Below, piece after piece: positions 8,317 through 16,963 of a stretch of 64,000 nt of DNA (position 1 is its first letter; the number at the start of each line of letters is the position of its first letter). The stretch spans positions 3,224,001 through 3,288,000 of the forward strand of contig NZ_OY781099.1 of NCBI RefSeq assembly GCF_963676325.1, read 5' to 3'. The notes below the pieces were generated by a model. The model ran no database searches and was not told the DNA's origin. It saw only the letters and a list, made by a program, of their open reading frames with translations. Source of the DNA: an uncultured Bacteroides sp. GTDB lineage: Bacteria > Bacteroidota > Bacteroidia > Bacteroidales > Bacteroidaceae. A program made the position numbers and the translations under genes.

Positions 8317-10656
8317 TTATTTCTTTTTATTTGCAGCTTTATCTGCCGGTAATTTATAGTTCACACCAATCTGCACATTCATCACAGGTCTCGTATTGTT
8401 AACAGAATTATACCTGAACCTGTAACGCAACGTAGCCTTTGGTTCCACAAAAACATCAATCGCCTTACTTGCTTTGTATACCAGCTGACCTCCGGCACTT
8501 ACCCCCGTAACGAAACTCAGTTCCGGCCATTCGTGGTCCAGACCTACGTTCACACCGGTAAAGGCATTCATATTCACCCGTCTGTCGGGATCGTACCCAA
8601 ACGCCATGTTTGAGAGGCTGACCATATAGTCCGCTTCCGCTCCGCCATAAATATATTTGATATTGTTTTCCTGCTTATATTCACCGTTCACACCCAGTCT
8701 CCATCCGGCCACAGGCGTAACCCATTTGCCGTAAGCCGCTTGTCCGGATGCCCCGAACGCATTGGCCCGCTTTATGTGAGTAGCCAGAAAAGTAGTTCCA
8801 CCGGAGAAAGAGTAGTAAGAATGGTTGGTATCCTCCTTTTTAAACAGCTGCTTCTGTTCCCTGGTGTAATCCTTCAGACGGATATGCATACCGCCCATCA
8901 CTGATACTACGCCATCCAGTTTTGCCACACGAATGCTCCGTTCCGCAAAGTTATCATTATACAGGCGCAGTTGCGGTTCCACGAAAACACCCAGTGCCGG
9001 AGTCACATTCCATAATCCCTGCAAAGAAAGTTCACCCCCCAGATAAGTCTTGTGGGTCAATGAAGAAGAACGGAAAGCCAGGTTGGCCCCTGCGGCAGCA
9101 ATCAGTTCAAATTTACGCTGCGGGTCATACCCGTTCATAAAAGAGGAGATGTTCCACAGATAGTCCGCTCCTATGGTAGCTATTTTCGCAGAAGGATACT
9201 TGCTGCTTTTCCAAAGTTTACCTAGGTCGGCAGACAGTCTCACCCCGGAAGTGGACGTAAACCACTTTCCTATGTATCCCGCCATTCTGGGATCCACGTT
9301 ATTCTTATAGAAAGCCGCCTGCTTAAGTGGTGAGTTCACACCAAAAGCCACACCAATAAACATGTTGTCCAGCCAACTCCCACTAGTCAGTTTTTCATGC
9401 GAAACGCCTCTGCGCATGGGACTACTCATCAGTTCAAATCCCGTGTTGATCATGAAATTTGCCCGACACTTACCTGCTCCGTTTGTCCCTATTGCATAAT
9501 ACTTGTCCGGGTAAAAATTTAAGCGCGGTTCCACAAAGAAACTTATCTCATCAGAGAGTCTCACAGACGCCTGCATACCGGCTCCCACACCAATCAGATT
9601 TGAATATTCCTTGTTTCTTATAAAATCATAGTTCACCCCTCCTACTCCAATCAGATTAAATATTCGCTGAGGGTTGTAACCGTAGAAGGCATTGGTTATA
9701 TTCAGCAGATAATCAGCCTGTACACCAATACCACTTACCTTACTTTTTGTGGGCGGATATTTAAACACCGACGCTTTCCCTACCACCCGTACCCCGGAGA
9801 AAGGAGAAAGCCACCTCCCGGCGCCTGCAAAGAAGCTTCCGCCCATGTATTTGTAAAAATTCGATCCCCCTTGTGCAACCAGACTCCCAATACCCATGCC
9901 AGAGATCAGGAATGAATGGTCTCTGAACGCCGAGGTAGTAAATTTCTCAGTAGAACGTTTGCTCCGTGAAAGCGTTCTGAACTCCACTCCGCCCACAATG
10001 GAACCAGCCACGTTATATCCGCGCCAGCTATCCGTAAAATCCAGGTTATCCGAATAGATACCCACACGAGGCTCTATAAAAAACACACTCCCCTGGTTCA
10101 GCGCAAAGCGTGCCTGCAATCCGGTTCTTATACCAAAAGTCCCATTTGCACCCTTCTTAAACTGAGGCAACAGATACTCTCCTCCGGCAATGCCCAACAG
10201 TTCAAATTTCCTGTTCGCATTGAAATCCTCCGCCAGGGCAGAGAGATTCATCAGATAATCCAGACTGGCACCCAGCTCATTTGATTTTACCGTTTTCCCC
10301 AGCGGATAAGAGATATAGTATTTCCCAAACACCCCCAGCCGGGCTCCGTGAATAGGAGTAATCCAGCGCCCTACTGCAGCACCCATCTCCATTCCCGGAT
10401 GCTGAATCCCTTTAGCTGCCGGAGCCAGAGAAAATGAAGAACCGCCGTAAAGCTCAAGGAAATAATGTGGTATAGAGTCGCCTCCTTCAAAACCTTTAAA
10501 TTGTGGCACCTTCTGCAATGTATGCGTCATATAATCAGCATTAAGCTTGTGATCCTGAGCACGAATACCCGAAAAAGCAAAAATAAGCGCTGATGTAGTA
10601 AATAATAGTTTGTATCCGTAACTTTTTATTCCCGTAAGATAGATAAATCCTTTCAT
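8317..10656 (-). CDS. Large envelope protein with four tandem barrel-like repeats
   Basis: 779 residues beginning with a signal-like segment (YKLLFTTSALIFAFSGIRAQ). After it come four repeats of about 180-190 residues. Each repeat has a G+W(I/L/F/V)(T/S) motif (GRWITPIHGARLGV, GRWLSPFSGVRVVG, GKWFTSTSGVRLSA, GKWVTPVAGWRLGV), then an (N/D)P.R.F.L..(A/V)G motif, then a FVEP motif (FFIEPRVGIYSD, FFVEPRLNFYPD, VFVEPQLRLYND, VFVEPKATLRYR). These look like four consecutive small beta-barrel units, related to the barrel of the DUF3575 neighbour. Location is probably the outer membrane. I do not know a name for this architecture. Confidence 0.75.
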   Translation of the reverse strand: MKGFIYLTGIKSYGYKLLFTTSALIFAFSGIRAQDHKLNADYMTHTLQKVPQFKGFEGGDSIPHYFLELYGGSSFSLAPAAKGIQHPGMEMGAAVGRWITPIHGARLGVFGKYYISYPLGKTVKSNELGASLDYLMNLSALAEDFNANRKFELLGIAGGEYLLPQFKKGANGTFGIRTGLQARFALNQGSVFFIEPRVGIYSDNLDFTDSWRGYNVAGSIVGGVEFRTLSRSKRSTEKFTTSAFRDHSFLISGMGIGSLVAQGGSNFYKYMGGSFFAGAGRWLSPFSGVRVVGKASVFKYPPTKSKVSGIGVQADYLLNITNAFYGYNPQRIFNLIGVGGVNYDFIRNKEYSNLIGVGAGMQASVRLSDEISFFVEPRLNFYPDKYYAIGTNGAGKCRANFMINTGFELMSSPMRRGVSHEKLTSGSWLDNMFIGVAFGVNSPLKQAAFYKNNVDPRMAGYIGKWFTSTSGVRLSADLGKLWKSSKYPSAKIATIGADYLWNISSFMNGYDPQRKFELIAAAGANLAFRSSSLTHKTYLGGELSLQGLWNVTPALGVFVEPQLRLYNDNFAERSIRVAKLDGVVSVMGGMHIRLKDYTREQKQLFKKEDTNHSYYSFSGGTTFLATHIKRANAFGASGQAAYGKWVTPVAGWRLGVNGEYKQENNIKYIYGGAEADYMVSLSNMAFGYDPDRRVNMNAFTGVNVGLDHEWPELSFVTGVSAGGQLVYKASKAIDVFVEPKATLRYRFRYNSVNNTRPVMNVQIGVNYKLPADKAANKKK

Positions 10657-10675
10657 TGTACCGGTTCTTTTTTAT

Positions 10676-12775
10676 TCAATTTACTTTTTTTTCGTCCCCC
10701 GCACTGGTCTTCTGAGACATTAAATCCTTTAATAAGTCTATTATATCCGCATCGTTTTCGGCTATTCTCTTATAAGCAGGATCTTTGTCAATCGCCCTTT
10801 TCAAATAATCCAATGCTTCCATGTACAACATCGCGTTCGAGTTGATATCGGCAGCCCCTTTTGATGCCCGGTTGGCGCACATTGCCTTTATGTAAAAGTT
10901 CTCCGCACTCTCTGCCTTCAGTTCATTAGCCGCCTTATAAGCCATATTGTTTTTCTTCATGGCCAGCAGCATCAGCACCTCGTTTACCTTACCCGATTCA
11001 GCCACCACCTTAAAATTGTCATCATTGAAGCGGTGGTTCAGCACCTCCGTATACGCCTTTATCACCCTTGTGTTCCGGTTGTCCTTTATAAAACCGAGAA
11101 TAGAGTCGGCTTTGGAGAACTGCCTTTCGTGCAGCAGCGTAACAATCTGGTTCAGGCTCACCTGCTCGGGTGCCTTTTCCCCCACAAAACGTTCCAGAAT
11201 CTTAGCATCACCGCACCCTCTTTTCAAGCACATCGCCGATAAGTCACAGGCCGCCACCATAAAATTTGGATATACCTCCAATGCCCTGCGGGCCATCGCT
11301 TCACTCATTAAGGAATCCTTCTCACTTCTGTAGAGCTTAAAGAATTCAAACTTGGTGAGTTCCTTGTAGTTCTTTTCATATAACTCTCTTATCTCTCCGG
11401 CAGTCAGCGACCGATAGATCTTAAAAAAATACCGGTATTCCACCTTACGCAGTCGGGGCAGATACTTGGTTGCCACCACGTTGTAAAAAGGAAGTCTGGC
11501 AATCTTTTTTCCCTGCAAAGTAATGTCACGGGGATATTTCTGAACAATGGCTCTTATTTCGCCTGCCTGAGCATTCAGTGAGTCTCTAGTCATTAAGTCG
11601 GCCACCGTTTGCCAGCTTTCCACATTCGAACTCTTTTTCGGCTTCAGATTTTCCCGCGTACCTTCCGACAGCACACTAAGAATATTCTGCATGGCAACCC
11701 CCATACGCTGAGCAGCCAGCTTTATGTTCCACTCGTAATTTCCTTCCGGAGAAGCGGAGCCGGCTATTTCAAAGGTGCTTAGTTGAGCATCCTGATTACT
11801 CTCAATATCCTTTAATTTCTTCTTTAAAAGAGTAAGATCGGCCACTGTTGCCGAATCCCGAAGGTCCAGATCGGCCTTTCCTAACGGAAACTTCAGATGC
11901 ATCTCATCCCTGTCATCCCTCAACTGAGGCTCGTCCATGGGGAAGAAAGAAGAATCGCTCAATAAGTCACCACCAAAATTAAATTTCATAAATTTCAGCG
12001 GGTTAACCACCCCATTGGCAATCACCACCGTGTCGCTGAAAAGAATGTCCTGATAATTCTCCACAGTCTGAACCGCGTCACAGCGCCACAAATCATTTAT
12101 ATTCTCCATGTACAGCGAGTCCACGTAGGGAATCCGTTCACTTTCCTTTTTCACAATATATTCAGCCAGCGGATCCTTTTTTATATTGAAATCATACATG
12201 CGTGTCTGAGTAATGTCATACTCCCGTCCGTCCAGAGAGACCGGCTTTAAAAAGAATTTCTGCTTCTTCGTCTCGTTATAGACATAAGGCTGCATCAGTA
12301 ACCTGTTATACGATTTAAACTTTGCGTTGGGACTCACCGATGTTCTCACAATGGCCCAGTTACCGTGTATCTCAATATCAGTAGGTTCAATAACCGGATC
12401 CTTTTTCTTCTTCAGTCGACCACTCACCACCACCTCCTGAATCATCAAAGCCCTCTTCTTCAACAGAACATCAATTTTCAACTGTCCTTTCACATTCACT
12501 GTTTCCGTGGCATAATTCATGTGCGTAAACTTCAGCTTACCTCTATTGCTCACCGTTATAGCATATTTACCATCCTCGTTGGTGCTCACTGAAGAGCTAT
12601 CCTCCATATTTGTAATATTTACATTTGCCACCGGCTCTTTTGCATCATTAAGCACAATTCCGCGCACTTTTATAACTTCTGCATTAGCTTGAAGGCATAA
12701 ATTGAGAAGGATAAAAATCAGTAAAAAATTTATTCTTTTATTTTTAATTCCAGAGAGTGAAAAAATGCTATTCAT
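10676..12775 (-). CDS. Envelope protein: CarboxypepD_reg-like domain, OmpA-like domain and TPR-like tail
   Basis: 699 residues from the ATG at 12775, which begins MNSIFSLSGIKNKR and a signal peptide ending in ANA; the frame also opens at 12811. Residues 30-115 form a CarboxypepD_reg-like beta-sandwich (VRGIVLNDAKEPVANVNITN) ending in IQEVVVSGR as in TonB-dependent receptor plugs. A middle segment contains FEIAGSASPEGNYEWN with NIKLAAQRM, the usual OmpA-like peptidoglycan-binding signature. The last 200 residues are helical, TPR-like. It heads the operon with the two barrel genes (19 bp and 4 bp gaps). A link between peptidoglycan and the outer-membrane barrels is inferred. Confidence 0.78.
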   Translation of the reverse strand: MNSIFSLSGIKNKRINFLLIFILLNLCLQANAEVIKVRGIVLNDAKEPVANVNITNMEDSSSVSTNEDGKYAITVSNRGKLKFTHMNYATETVNVKGQLKIDVLLKKRALMIQEVVVSGRLKKKKDPVIEPTDIEIHGNWAIVRTSVSPNAKFKSYNRLLMQPYVYNETKKQKFFLKPVSLDGREYDITQTRMYDFNIKKDPLAEYIVKKESERIPYVDSLYMENINDLWRCDAVQTVENYQDILFSDTVVIANGVVNPLKFMKFNFGGDLLSDSSFFPMDEPQLRDDRDEMHLKFPLGKADLDLRDSATVADLTLLKKKLKDIESNQDAQLSTFEIAGSASPEGNYEWNIKLAAQRMGVAMQNILSVLSEGTRENLKPKKSSNVESWQTVADLMTRDSLNAQAGEIRAIVQKYPRDITLQGKKIARLPFYNVVATKYLPRLRKVEYRYFFKIYRSLTAGEIRELYEKNYKELTKFEFFKLYRSEKDSLMSEAMARRALEVYPNFMVAACDLSAMCLKRGCGDAKILERFVGEKAPEQVSLNQIVTLLHERQFSKADSILGFIKDNRNTRVIKAYTEVLNHRFNDDNFKVVAESGKVNEVLMLLAMKKNNMAYKAANELKAESAENFYIKAMCANRASKGAADINSNAMLYMEALDYLKRAIDKDPAYKRIAENDADIIDLLKDLMSQKTSAGDEKKVN

Positions 12776-12833
12776 ATTTAAATTGGTTGTTTTGTCCGGG
12801 ATGTTATGCAACTTGTGTTTTGCCTGATGGTGG

Positions 12834-12841
12834 CAAATGTA
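12834..12841 (-). promoter_or_regulatory. Promoter -7 box for the envelope operon
   Basis: Minus-strand TACATTTG fits TAnnTTTG, 59 bases before the ATG at 12775, which also supports that start. No strong -33 box. Confidence 0.5.
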
Positions 12842-12963
12842 TGTAGAATTCCTAGAACTTAAAAGTTTATAATTGGTTTTAATATCTTTAGCTTAATTTT
12901 ATAAAAAATTTTATTTTATAAAAAATTACATATTAAAAACATTATTTTTTAGTTAAATAGAAT

Positions 12964-12971
12964 TATATTTG
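12964..12971 (+). promoter_or_regulatory. Promoter -7 box for the AbiJ-like gene
   Basis: TATATTTG at 12964-12971 matches TAnnTTTG and predicts a start near 12978, about 45 bases before the GTG at 13022. This supports the GTG start over the internal ATG at 13079. Confidence 0.55.
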
Positions 12972-13021
12972 CGTCACCTATTATATAAAAAACAAAAAGT
13001 TAAAGCAAAAAAGTCAAAACC

Positions 13022-13549
13022 GTGAAAGATACTATACAAAATTTCTCTGAGAGGAATGGATATGTTGTTCCTAAAGTAATGCTTGTAAAAGAAAAATTAA
13101 CGCCGGATATTATCATTGCAATATCCAATACTATCGAGTTACTAAAAAAAAGAGACAATATTTTGTATTTCCGTATGGAAGAAAATATGTGGTACAAAGT
13201 TTTTAACAGAAAAATTATAGATTTTGGTAGTCCTACTAAAGGATATAATTTTGTATCAATTGAGTATATTGAGAATCCTCAACATCTATGGTACGAAAAA
13301 CTTGATTATATTGAAATTCTCCTCAGATTCGTAAAGAAAGCTAATATAATTGTGTACACCTGGTTTGTTGATCAGCTGAACACGGAATTTGAATCGCACT
13401 ATTTTGCGTACAGAATTATCGACGGAAAAGTAACAGAGATAAATCCCGAAGAAGAGAACAGAAAGAAGGAAATAAAACTTTACGAAACAACTAATACAAA
13501 GAATGTAAGAACGTATATGAGGACGCTGTTTGATTTTCTTTTTTTCTAA
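13022..13549 (+). CDS. AbiJ N-terminal-domain-like protein (stand-alone)
   Basis: 175 residues from a GTG start. The beginning FSERNGYVVPK, the middle DYIEILLRFVKKAN and the late motif YRIIDGKVTEINPEEENR follow the pattern I know from AbiJ N-terminal domains (AbiJ_NTD4: FSxRxGY..., then YRFxDGxITxITxxEE). AbiJ-type proteins are abortive-infection or HEPN-linked proteins, in which this domain normally precedes a C-terminal HEPN or similar effector. Here the protein ends about 30 residues after the motif (MRTLFDFLFF), so the effector is missing or was lost to the repeat that follows 60 bp later. Cytoplasmic, no membrane helices. The assignment rests on motif memory only. Confidence 0.55.
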   Translation: MKDTIQNFSERNGYVVPKVMLVKEKLTPDIIIAISNTIELLKKRDNILYFRMEENMWYKVFNRKIIDFGSPTKGYNFVSIEYIENPQHLWYEKLDYIEILLRFVKKANIIVYTWFVDQLNTEFESHYFAYRIIDGKVTEINPEEENRKKEIKLYETTNTKNVRTYMRTLFDFLFF

Positions 13550-13610
13550 TCTGCGTCTTTTTCATTTGGCTTGTTGCCTATTATTTATCAAAAACTAAAC
13601 TAAACTTTTC

Positions 13611-14214
13611 TTTTTCTTTTAGCTTGAATCAAATAAAACAAAAGGTCAAGGCTGCATATTCTACGCTACTTCTTTTGCAATCTTGGCTTGCGATCGCTTT
13701 TTAAATTCTTTTTTAACTGTCCTTTTCTTTTCCCTTGACGGAAAAGAAACAAAAGGTCAAGGCTGCATATTCTGCGCTACTACGTTCTTCCGTTTCGCTA
13801 AAGAAAAAGAACTCGCTGCGCTCAAACAGCTTTTTCTTTTTAACGCTCCACTACATCTCTCCGCTTTACGCTACGAATATGAGGCCGATCCTCATTCGCT
13901 CGCTTTGCATTACTTGTTGGTGTATCCCAGCAACTATGTTTATATTATATTGTGTCACTAAAAACAAAGCAAGATTTGACTAACCGAAAAAGAAGTAGAA
14001 CAGTTACCTCCCCCCAAGCCGAGCAAAGCAGGGACATCCAACAGGACCGGCCTCATGGATTTTGCGTGAAGAAATTATGCGTAATGGAGCGTTAAGAAGG
14101 GGCGACTGTTTGAGCGAAGCGAGTTTGAGCACCTTCAGCGAAATGAAGCATAATTTTAGCAAAATACGTGCAGCCTTGAACTTTTGTTTCTTTTGGTTCA
14201 AGCCAAAAGAAAAG
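13611..14214. repeat. Dispersed structured repeat, locus III
   Basis: Lies between the convergent AbiJ-like and WecA-like genes. A degenerate head at 13615-13660 and a leader box (13675-13700) precede arm A at 13721-13892, whose head is the CCCTTGACGG form with matching GGAAAAG. Centre 13893-14042, shorter than at other loci, then inverted arm B 14043-14214 with the GGTTCAAGCC head. The sequence 14215-14276 is unique. Confidence 0.85.
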
Positions 14215-14276
14215 AATAAAAACCATTGCGTCTTCAAACAAAACGTATGAAATTTTATTACCGGAACAAGTTCCTG

Positions 14277-15413
14277 CTATTTCTGTTTTACGCGAACCGG
14301 ATGACCCATTCTTTCTTCGTATTCACGGATAAATTTAAGTCTTATATTTAAAACCTCAACCATTCCCAGCCACAGAATAATATCCAGTGCAAACATAATA
14401 TTGAGGTTCAGAACACTCATCAGCAGCACATTAATCAATACAAACAAACAGGCACAAAGCACCAGACTAACCATTACCTTGCGGTGCGAAAAGCCCAGAT
14501 CAAGTAATTTGTGGTGAATGTGTCTTCTGTCGGGCAGAAACATCGACTTACCTTCCAGGGCTCGCCCCACCATCACTCTTAATGCATCAAAGAGAGGGAT
14601 AAACATAGCCGAAAGTGCAATCATTACCGGAGCATTGAATAGCTCATAGTTACTATCCGGAGTCTTCATTGCAAAGCGCACCCCCAGATAGGCCAGCTGA
14701 AAGCCCAGAGTAAGCGATCCTGTATCACCCATAAATATCTTTCGCGAGGGATAAAACACATTATAATAGAAAAAGGGTATAAGAATACCCACTAAAATAA
14801 CACAGATCAAGGCATAAAAATATAGCCCTCTGGTAAAGAATAAAACACCGAACGATATCAATGCTACTCCAGCTATACCCGAAGCCAGTCCGTCAGCTCC
14901 GTCTATCAGGTTAATAGCATTCATTATAAACATGGCCAAAAGTACAGTAAAGGGAGCTCCTATCCAGAAAGGGACTTCTCCTACGCCAAAAAGTCCGTTA
15001 AAATCATTGATATACAACCCACCTACCACCAGAAGAACAGAGGCCAAAAACTGAATAACCATTTTGTGTTTGTAACGGGCACCCACAATATCATCTTTAA
15101 TACCAATTCCCATAATCAGTAAATTGCCGGTAATCAATCCAAGCAATCTTTTCAAAGCTGGCTCCGAAATCACTATAGAGTCGGGTAAAATCAGTACACA
15201 AACAGAAAAAACAAACAACAATACAGGGAAAAAGGAGATACCCGCCAGTCTGGGTATAGGATTACGGTGCGACTTGCGGGCACAGGGAATATCAAAAATA
15301 TTTTTTTTCTTTGCTATGTAAATTATACGTGGCAAAACCATCATCTCCAGTGTTACAGCAATCAGTAAAGCAAAAATCAGAATTCCTCCATTGAGTAGTA
15401 TGTTGTTCATCAC
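14277..15413 (-). CDS. Polyprenyl-phosphate sugar-1-phosphate transferase (WecA/MraY family GT4)
   Basis: 378 residues with about eleven membrane helices. Family motifs are clear: KSHRNPIPRLAG near residue 47, NAINLIDGADGLASG around 165, MGDTGSLTLGF around 227, and DRRHIHHKLLDLGFSHRKV around 297, the histidine-rich loop typical of the WecA/TagO branch rather than MraY. It transfers a HexNAc-1-phosphate from UDP-sugar to undecaprenyl phosphate and so starts polysaccharide repeat-unit assembly. It is divergent from the wza-like gene across 746 bp and is the obvious initiating enzyme for that locus, which has no PglC-type enzyme of its own. Confidence 0.88.
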   Translation of the reverse strand: MMNNILLNGGILIFALLIAVTLEMMVLPRIIYIAKKKNIFDIPCARKSHRNPIPRLAGISFFPVLLFVFSVCVLILPDSIVISEPALKRLLGLITGNLLIMGIGIKDDIVGARYKHKMVIQFLASVLLVVGGLYINDFNGLFGVGEVPFWIGAPFTVLLAMFIMNAINLIDGADGLASGIAGVALISFGVLFFTRGLYFYALICVILVGILIPFFYYNVFYPSRKIFMGDTGSLTLGFQLAYLGVRFAMKTPDSNYELFNAPVMIALSAMFIPLFDALRVMVGRALEGKSMFLPDRRHIHHKLLDLGFSHRKVMVSLVLCACLFVLINVLLMSVLNLNIMFALDIILWLGMVEVLNIRLKFIREYEERMGHPVRVKQK

Positions 15414-15458
15414 ACATCTTATTAGTTATAATCTTTTACGCATTTTTTTAATTGGCTG

Positions 15459-15466
15459 CAAAGTTA
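15459..15466 (-). promoter_or_regulatory. Promoter -7 box for the WecA-like gene
   Basis: Minus-strand TAACTTTG matches TAnnTTTG, 46 bases before the ATG at 15413. The -33 region is AT-rich without a clear TTG. Confidence 0.5.
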
Positions 15467-15858
15467 ACTATTAATTTTTAATTATGATGTTAAAAATTAA
15501 ACAATTTACACTTTTACAAGAAACCATTTTTTTGTTATTCCAATTTAATTAAAATGCTCTATTTCAACGAAATACACTTTATTATATAGCTAAAAACAGG
15601 TTATAACTTATCCGTTTTTTATACCAACAGCTATCTCCAATTTTTCATTCTCACTCTTTTCTTCCATCTTGCAGACTCATTTTTTAGAATCAGCTACAGA
15701 AACAAATTCATAGAACAAATTGCCCACAAATCCCCGCACACCTTACAATGGCAAGAAATATCATAAAGATTTATTCTTAGCAAAAAATAATATGAAACAA
15801 CGCTGATAGTTACAATTGCCAGGTAGATTTTATTAAAAAATCTCACTACCCCGTTACA

Positions 15859-15882
15859 AGGCTGTACGTTTACGTGCAGCCT
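15859..15882. terminator. GC-rich hairpin in the wecA-wza intergenic region
   Basis: AGGCTGTACGT (15859-15869), loop TT, ACGTGCAGCCT (15872-15882): an 11 bp stem with a single G-T wobble. On the plus strand a T-rich stretch follows (CGTTTGTGTATTGTTTTT), so a plus-strand transcript arising between 15470 and 15858 would end here. The rest of 15414-16159 holds AT-rich sequence, this hairpin and the promoter region described below; the minus-strand frame at 15694-15912 shows no family signature. Confidence 0.5.
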
Positions 15883-15999
15883 CGTTTGTGTATTGTTTTT
15901 ATAATACAGCATTCTTTAAATTTAAGCATAAATTAGTTGTATTTATCTAATTATTAACGCATTGCAGTGCAAAGCTATCCTTTTGTGATAAATAAAATT

Positions 16000-16033
16000 A
16001 CAATTAAATGTGTTATTTAACACATCTAATTGT
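16000..16033. promoter_or_regulatory. 34 bp inverted repeat upstream of the polysaccharide promoter
   Basis: CAATTAAATGTGTTA, spacer TT, TAACACATCTAATTG: 15 bp arms with one mismatch, extended by one A-T pair. The inner eight bases each side are perfect. It ends 30 bases before the TACCTTTG box, so it would cover the region just upstream of RNA polymerase. A dimeric activator or repressor site is the likeliest reading; the 2-base spacer rules out an invertible promoter segment. Confidence 0.55.
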
Positions 16034-16063
16034 GCTAATGATTCTTAATATAAAAAAAGTTAT

Positions 16064-16071
16064 TACCTTTG
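16064..16071 (+). promoter_or_regulatory. Promoter -7 box of the first polysaccharide locus
   Basis: TACCTTTG fits TAnnTTTG and is followed by GCACCCGTAAA, similar to the tRNA promoter context. It lies 89 bases before the wza-like ATG at 16160. The -33 region (TTCTT near 16042-16046) is weak, which fits a promoter needing an activator. Confidence 0.6.
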
Positions 16072-16159
16072 CACCCGTAAAAAAAAAAGATAAATCGTTG
16101 CCAACTTCATGTTAGTGACGAACTTTGTTGCGAACAAACCAAAACGAAACACGATTATT

Positions 16160-16963
16160 ATGAACTTAAATAAACTCCACCTTTTACTGCTATTTGCGGT
16201 AATAATACTATTTTCTGCATGTAAATCCACAAAGAATATTACCTACCTCGAGGGAGTCGAATCACTGTCCGCTCAACAGTTGGTTCAAAGCAAACAGCCG
16301 TTTAGTGCAAAAATCAAACCCTACGATCTTTTAAAGATAGTAGTCAGTGGCTCCGAAGCTGCGGAAACATATATCCCTTTTAATATACTTGCAGCTGTTC
16401 CAAATAATGAAAATGCAGTGCAATCTCAGGCTACTTTGCAAAATTACCTGGTAGATTGCAAAGGAACCATAGACTTTCCTGTTTTGGGAAAACTGCAGGT
16501 AGTCAATTTAACTACAGACGCTGTTGCAAAAATAATCACAGAAAAGTTAAGAGTTTATTTAAAAGGCGATTTGGTTGTTACCATTCGCTATGCCAATTAT
16601 AAAATATCCGTGTTGGGTGAAGTCACCGTTCCCGGTTCATACAGTGTAAAAGATGAAAAAATCAATATCCTGCAAGCTCTGTCTATGGCGGGAGATCTTA
16701 CTATCTATGGTCGCAGAGATGTAGTGAAAATCCTTCGCGAAGGTCCCGATGGTCAGAAAAGCATTACTACACTTAATCTAAATGATAAAAATCTGATATT
16801 CTCACCTTGTTTCTACCTGCAACAGGGAGATGTAGTTTACGTAGAACCAAACAAGGCAAAAGCAAAAGGTGCCGATGTAGGTAGTGCTACCAATGTAGTA
16901 TTTTCTGTTGCTTCTATTGTAGTGGGTGTAGCTTCTTTGATTGTTACAATGGTTAAATTCTAG
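16160..16963 (+). CDS. Wza-type polysaccharide export lipoprotein
   Basis: 267 residues from the ATG at 16160; an earlier frame start at 16109 is rejected because the lipoprotein signal MNLNKLHLLLLF, ending in LFSAC, begins here. Residues 45-160 carry the polysaccharide export (PES) domain (IKPYDLLKIVVSG), followed by an SLBB domain with VLGEVTVPGSYSV, and a C-terminal hydrophobic helix VVFSVASIVVGVASLIVTMV, as in Wza, where that helix forms the outer-membrane pore. No Wzc-type co-polymerase is adjacent, unlike most Bacteroides loci. Its last 23 bases overlap the next reading frame. Confidence 0.88.
   Translation: MNLNKLHLLLLFAVIILFSACKSTKNITYLEGVESLSAQQLVQSKQPFSAKIKPYDLLKIVVSGSEAAETYIPFNILAAVPNNENAVQSQATLQNYLVDCKGTIDFPVLGKLQVVNLTTDAVAKIITEKLRVYLKGDLVVTIRYANYKISVLGEVTVPGSYSVKDEKINILQALSMAGDLTIYGRRDVVKILREGPDGQKSITTLNLNDKNLIFSPCFYLQQGDVVYVEPNKAKAKGADVGSATNVVFSVASIVVGVASLIVTMVKF

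Noticed and set aside
12365..12592. Plus-strand frames inside the envelope operon
   Set aside because: No recognisable domain and fully overlapped by the OmpA/TPR-like gene.
15694..15912. 72-codon minus-strand frame in the wecA-wza gap
   Set aside because: No family motif, no promoter, and it runs through the 15859-15882 hairpin.
16000..16033. Invertible promoter end of the Bacteroides capsule type
   Set aside because: The arms are only 2 bases apart, and no second copy bracketing a promoter was seen.
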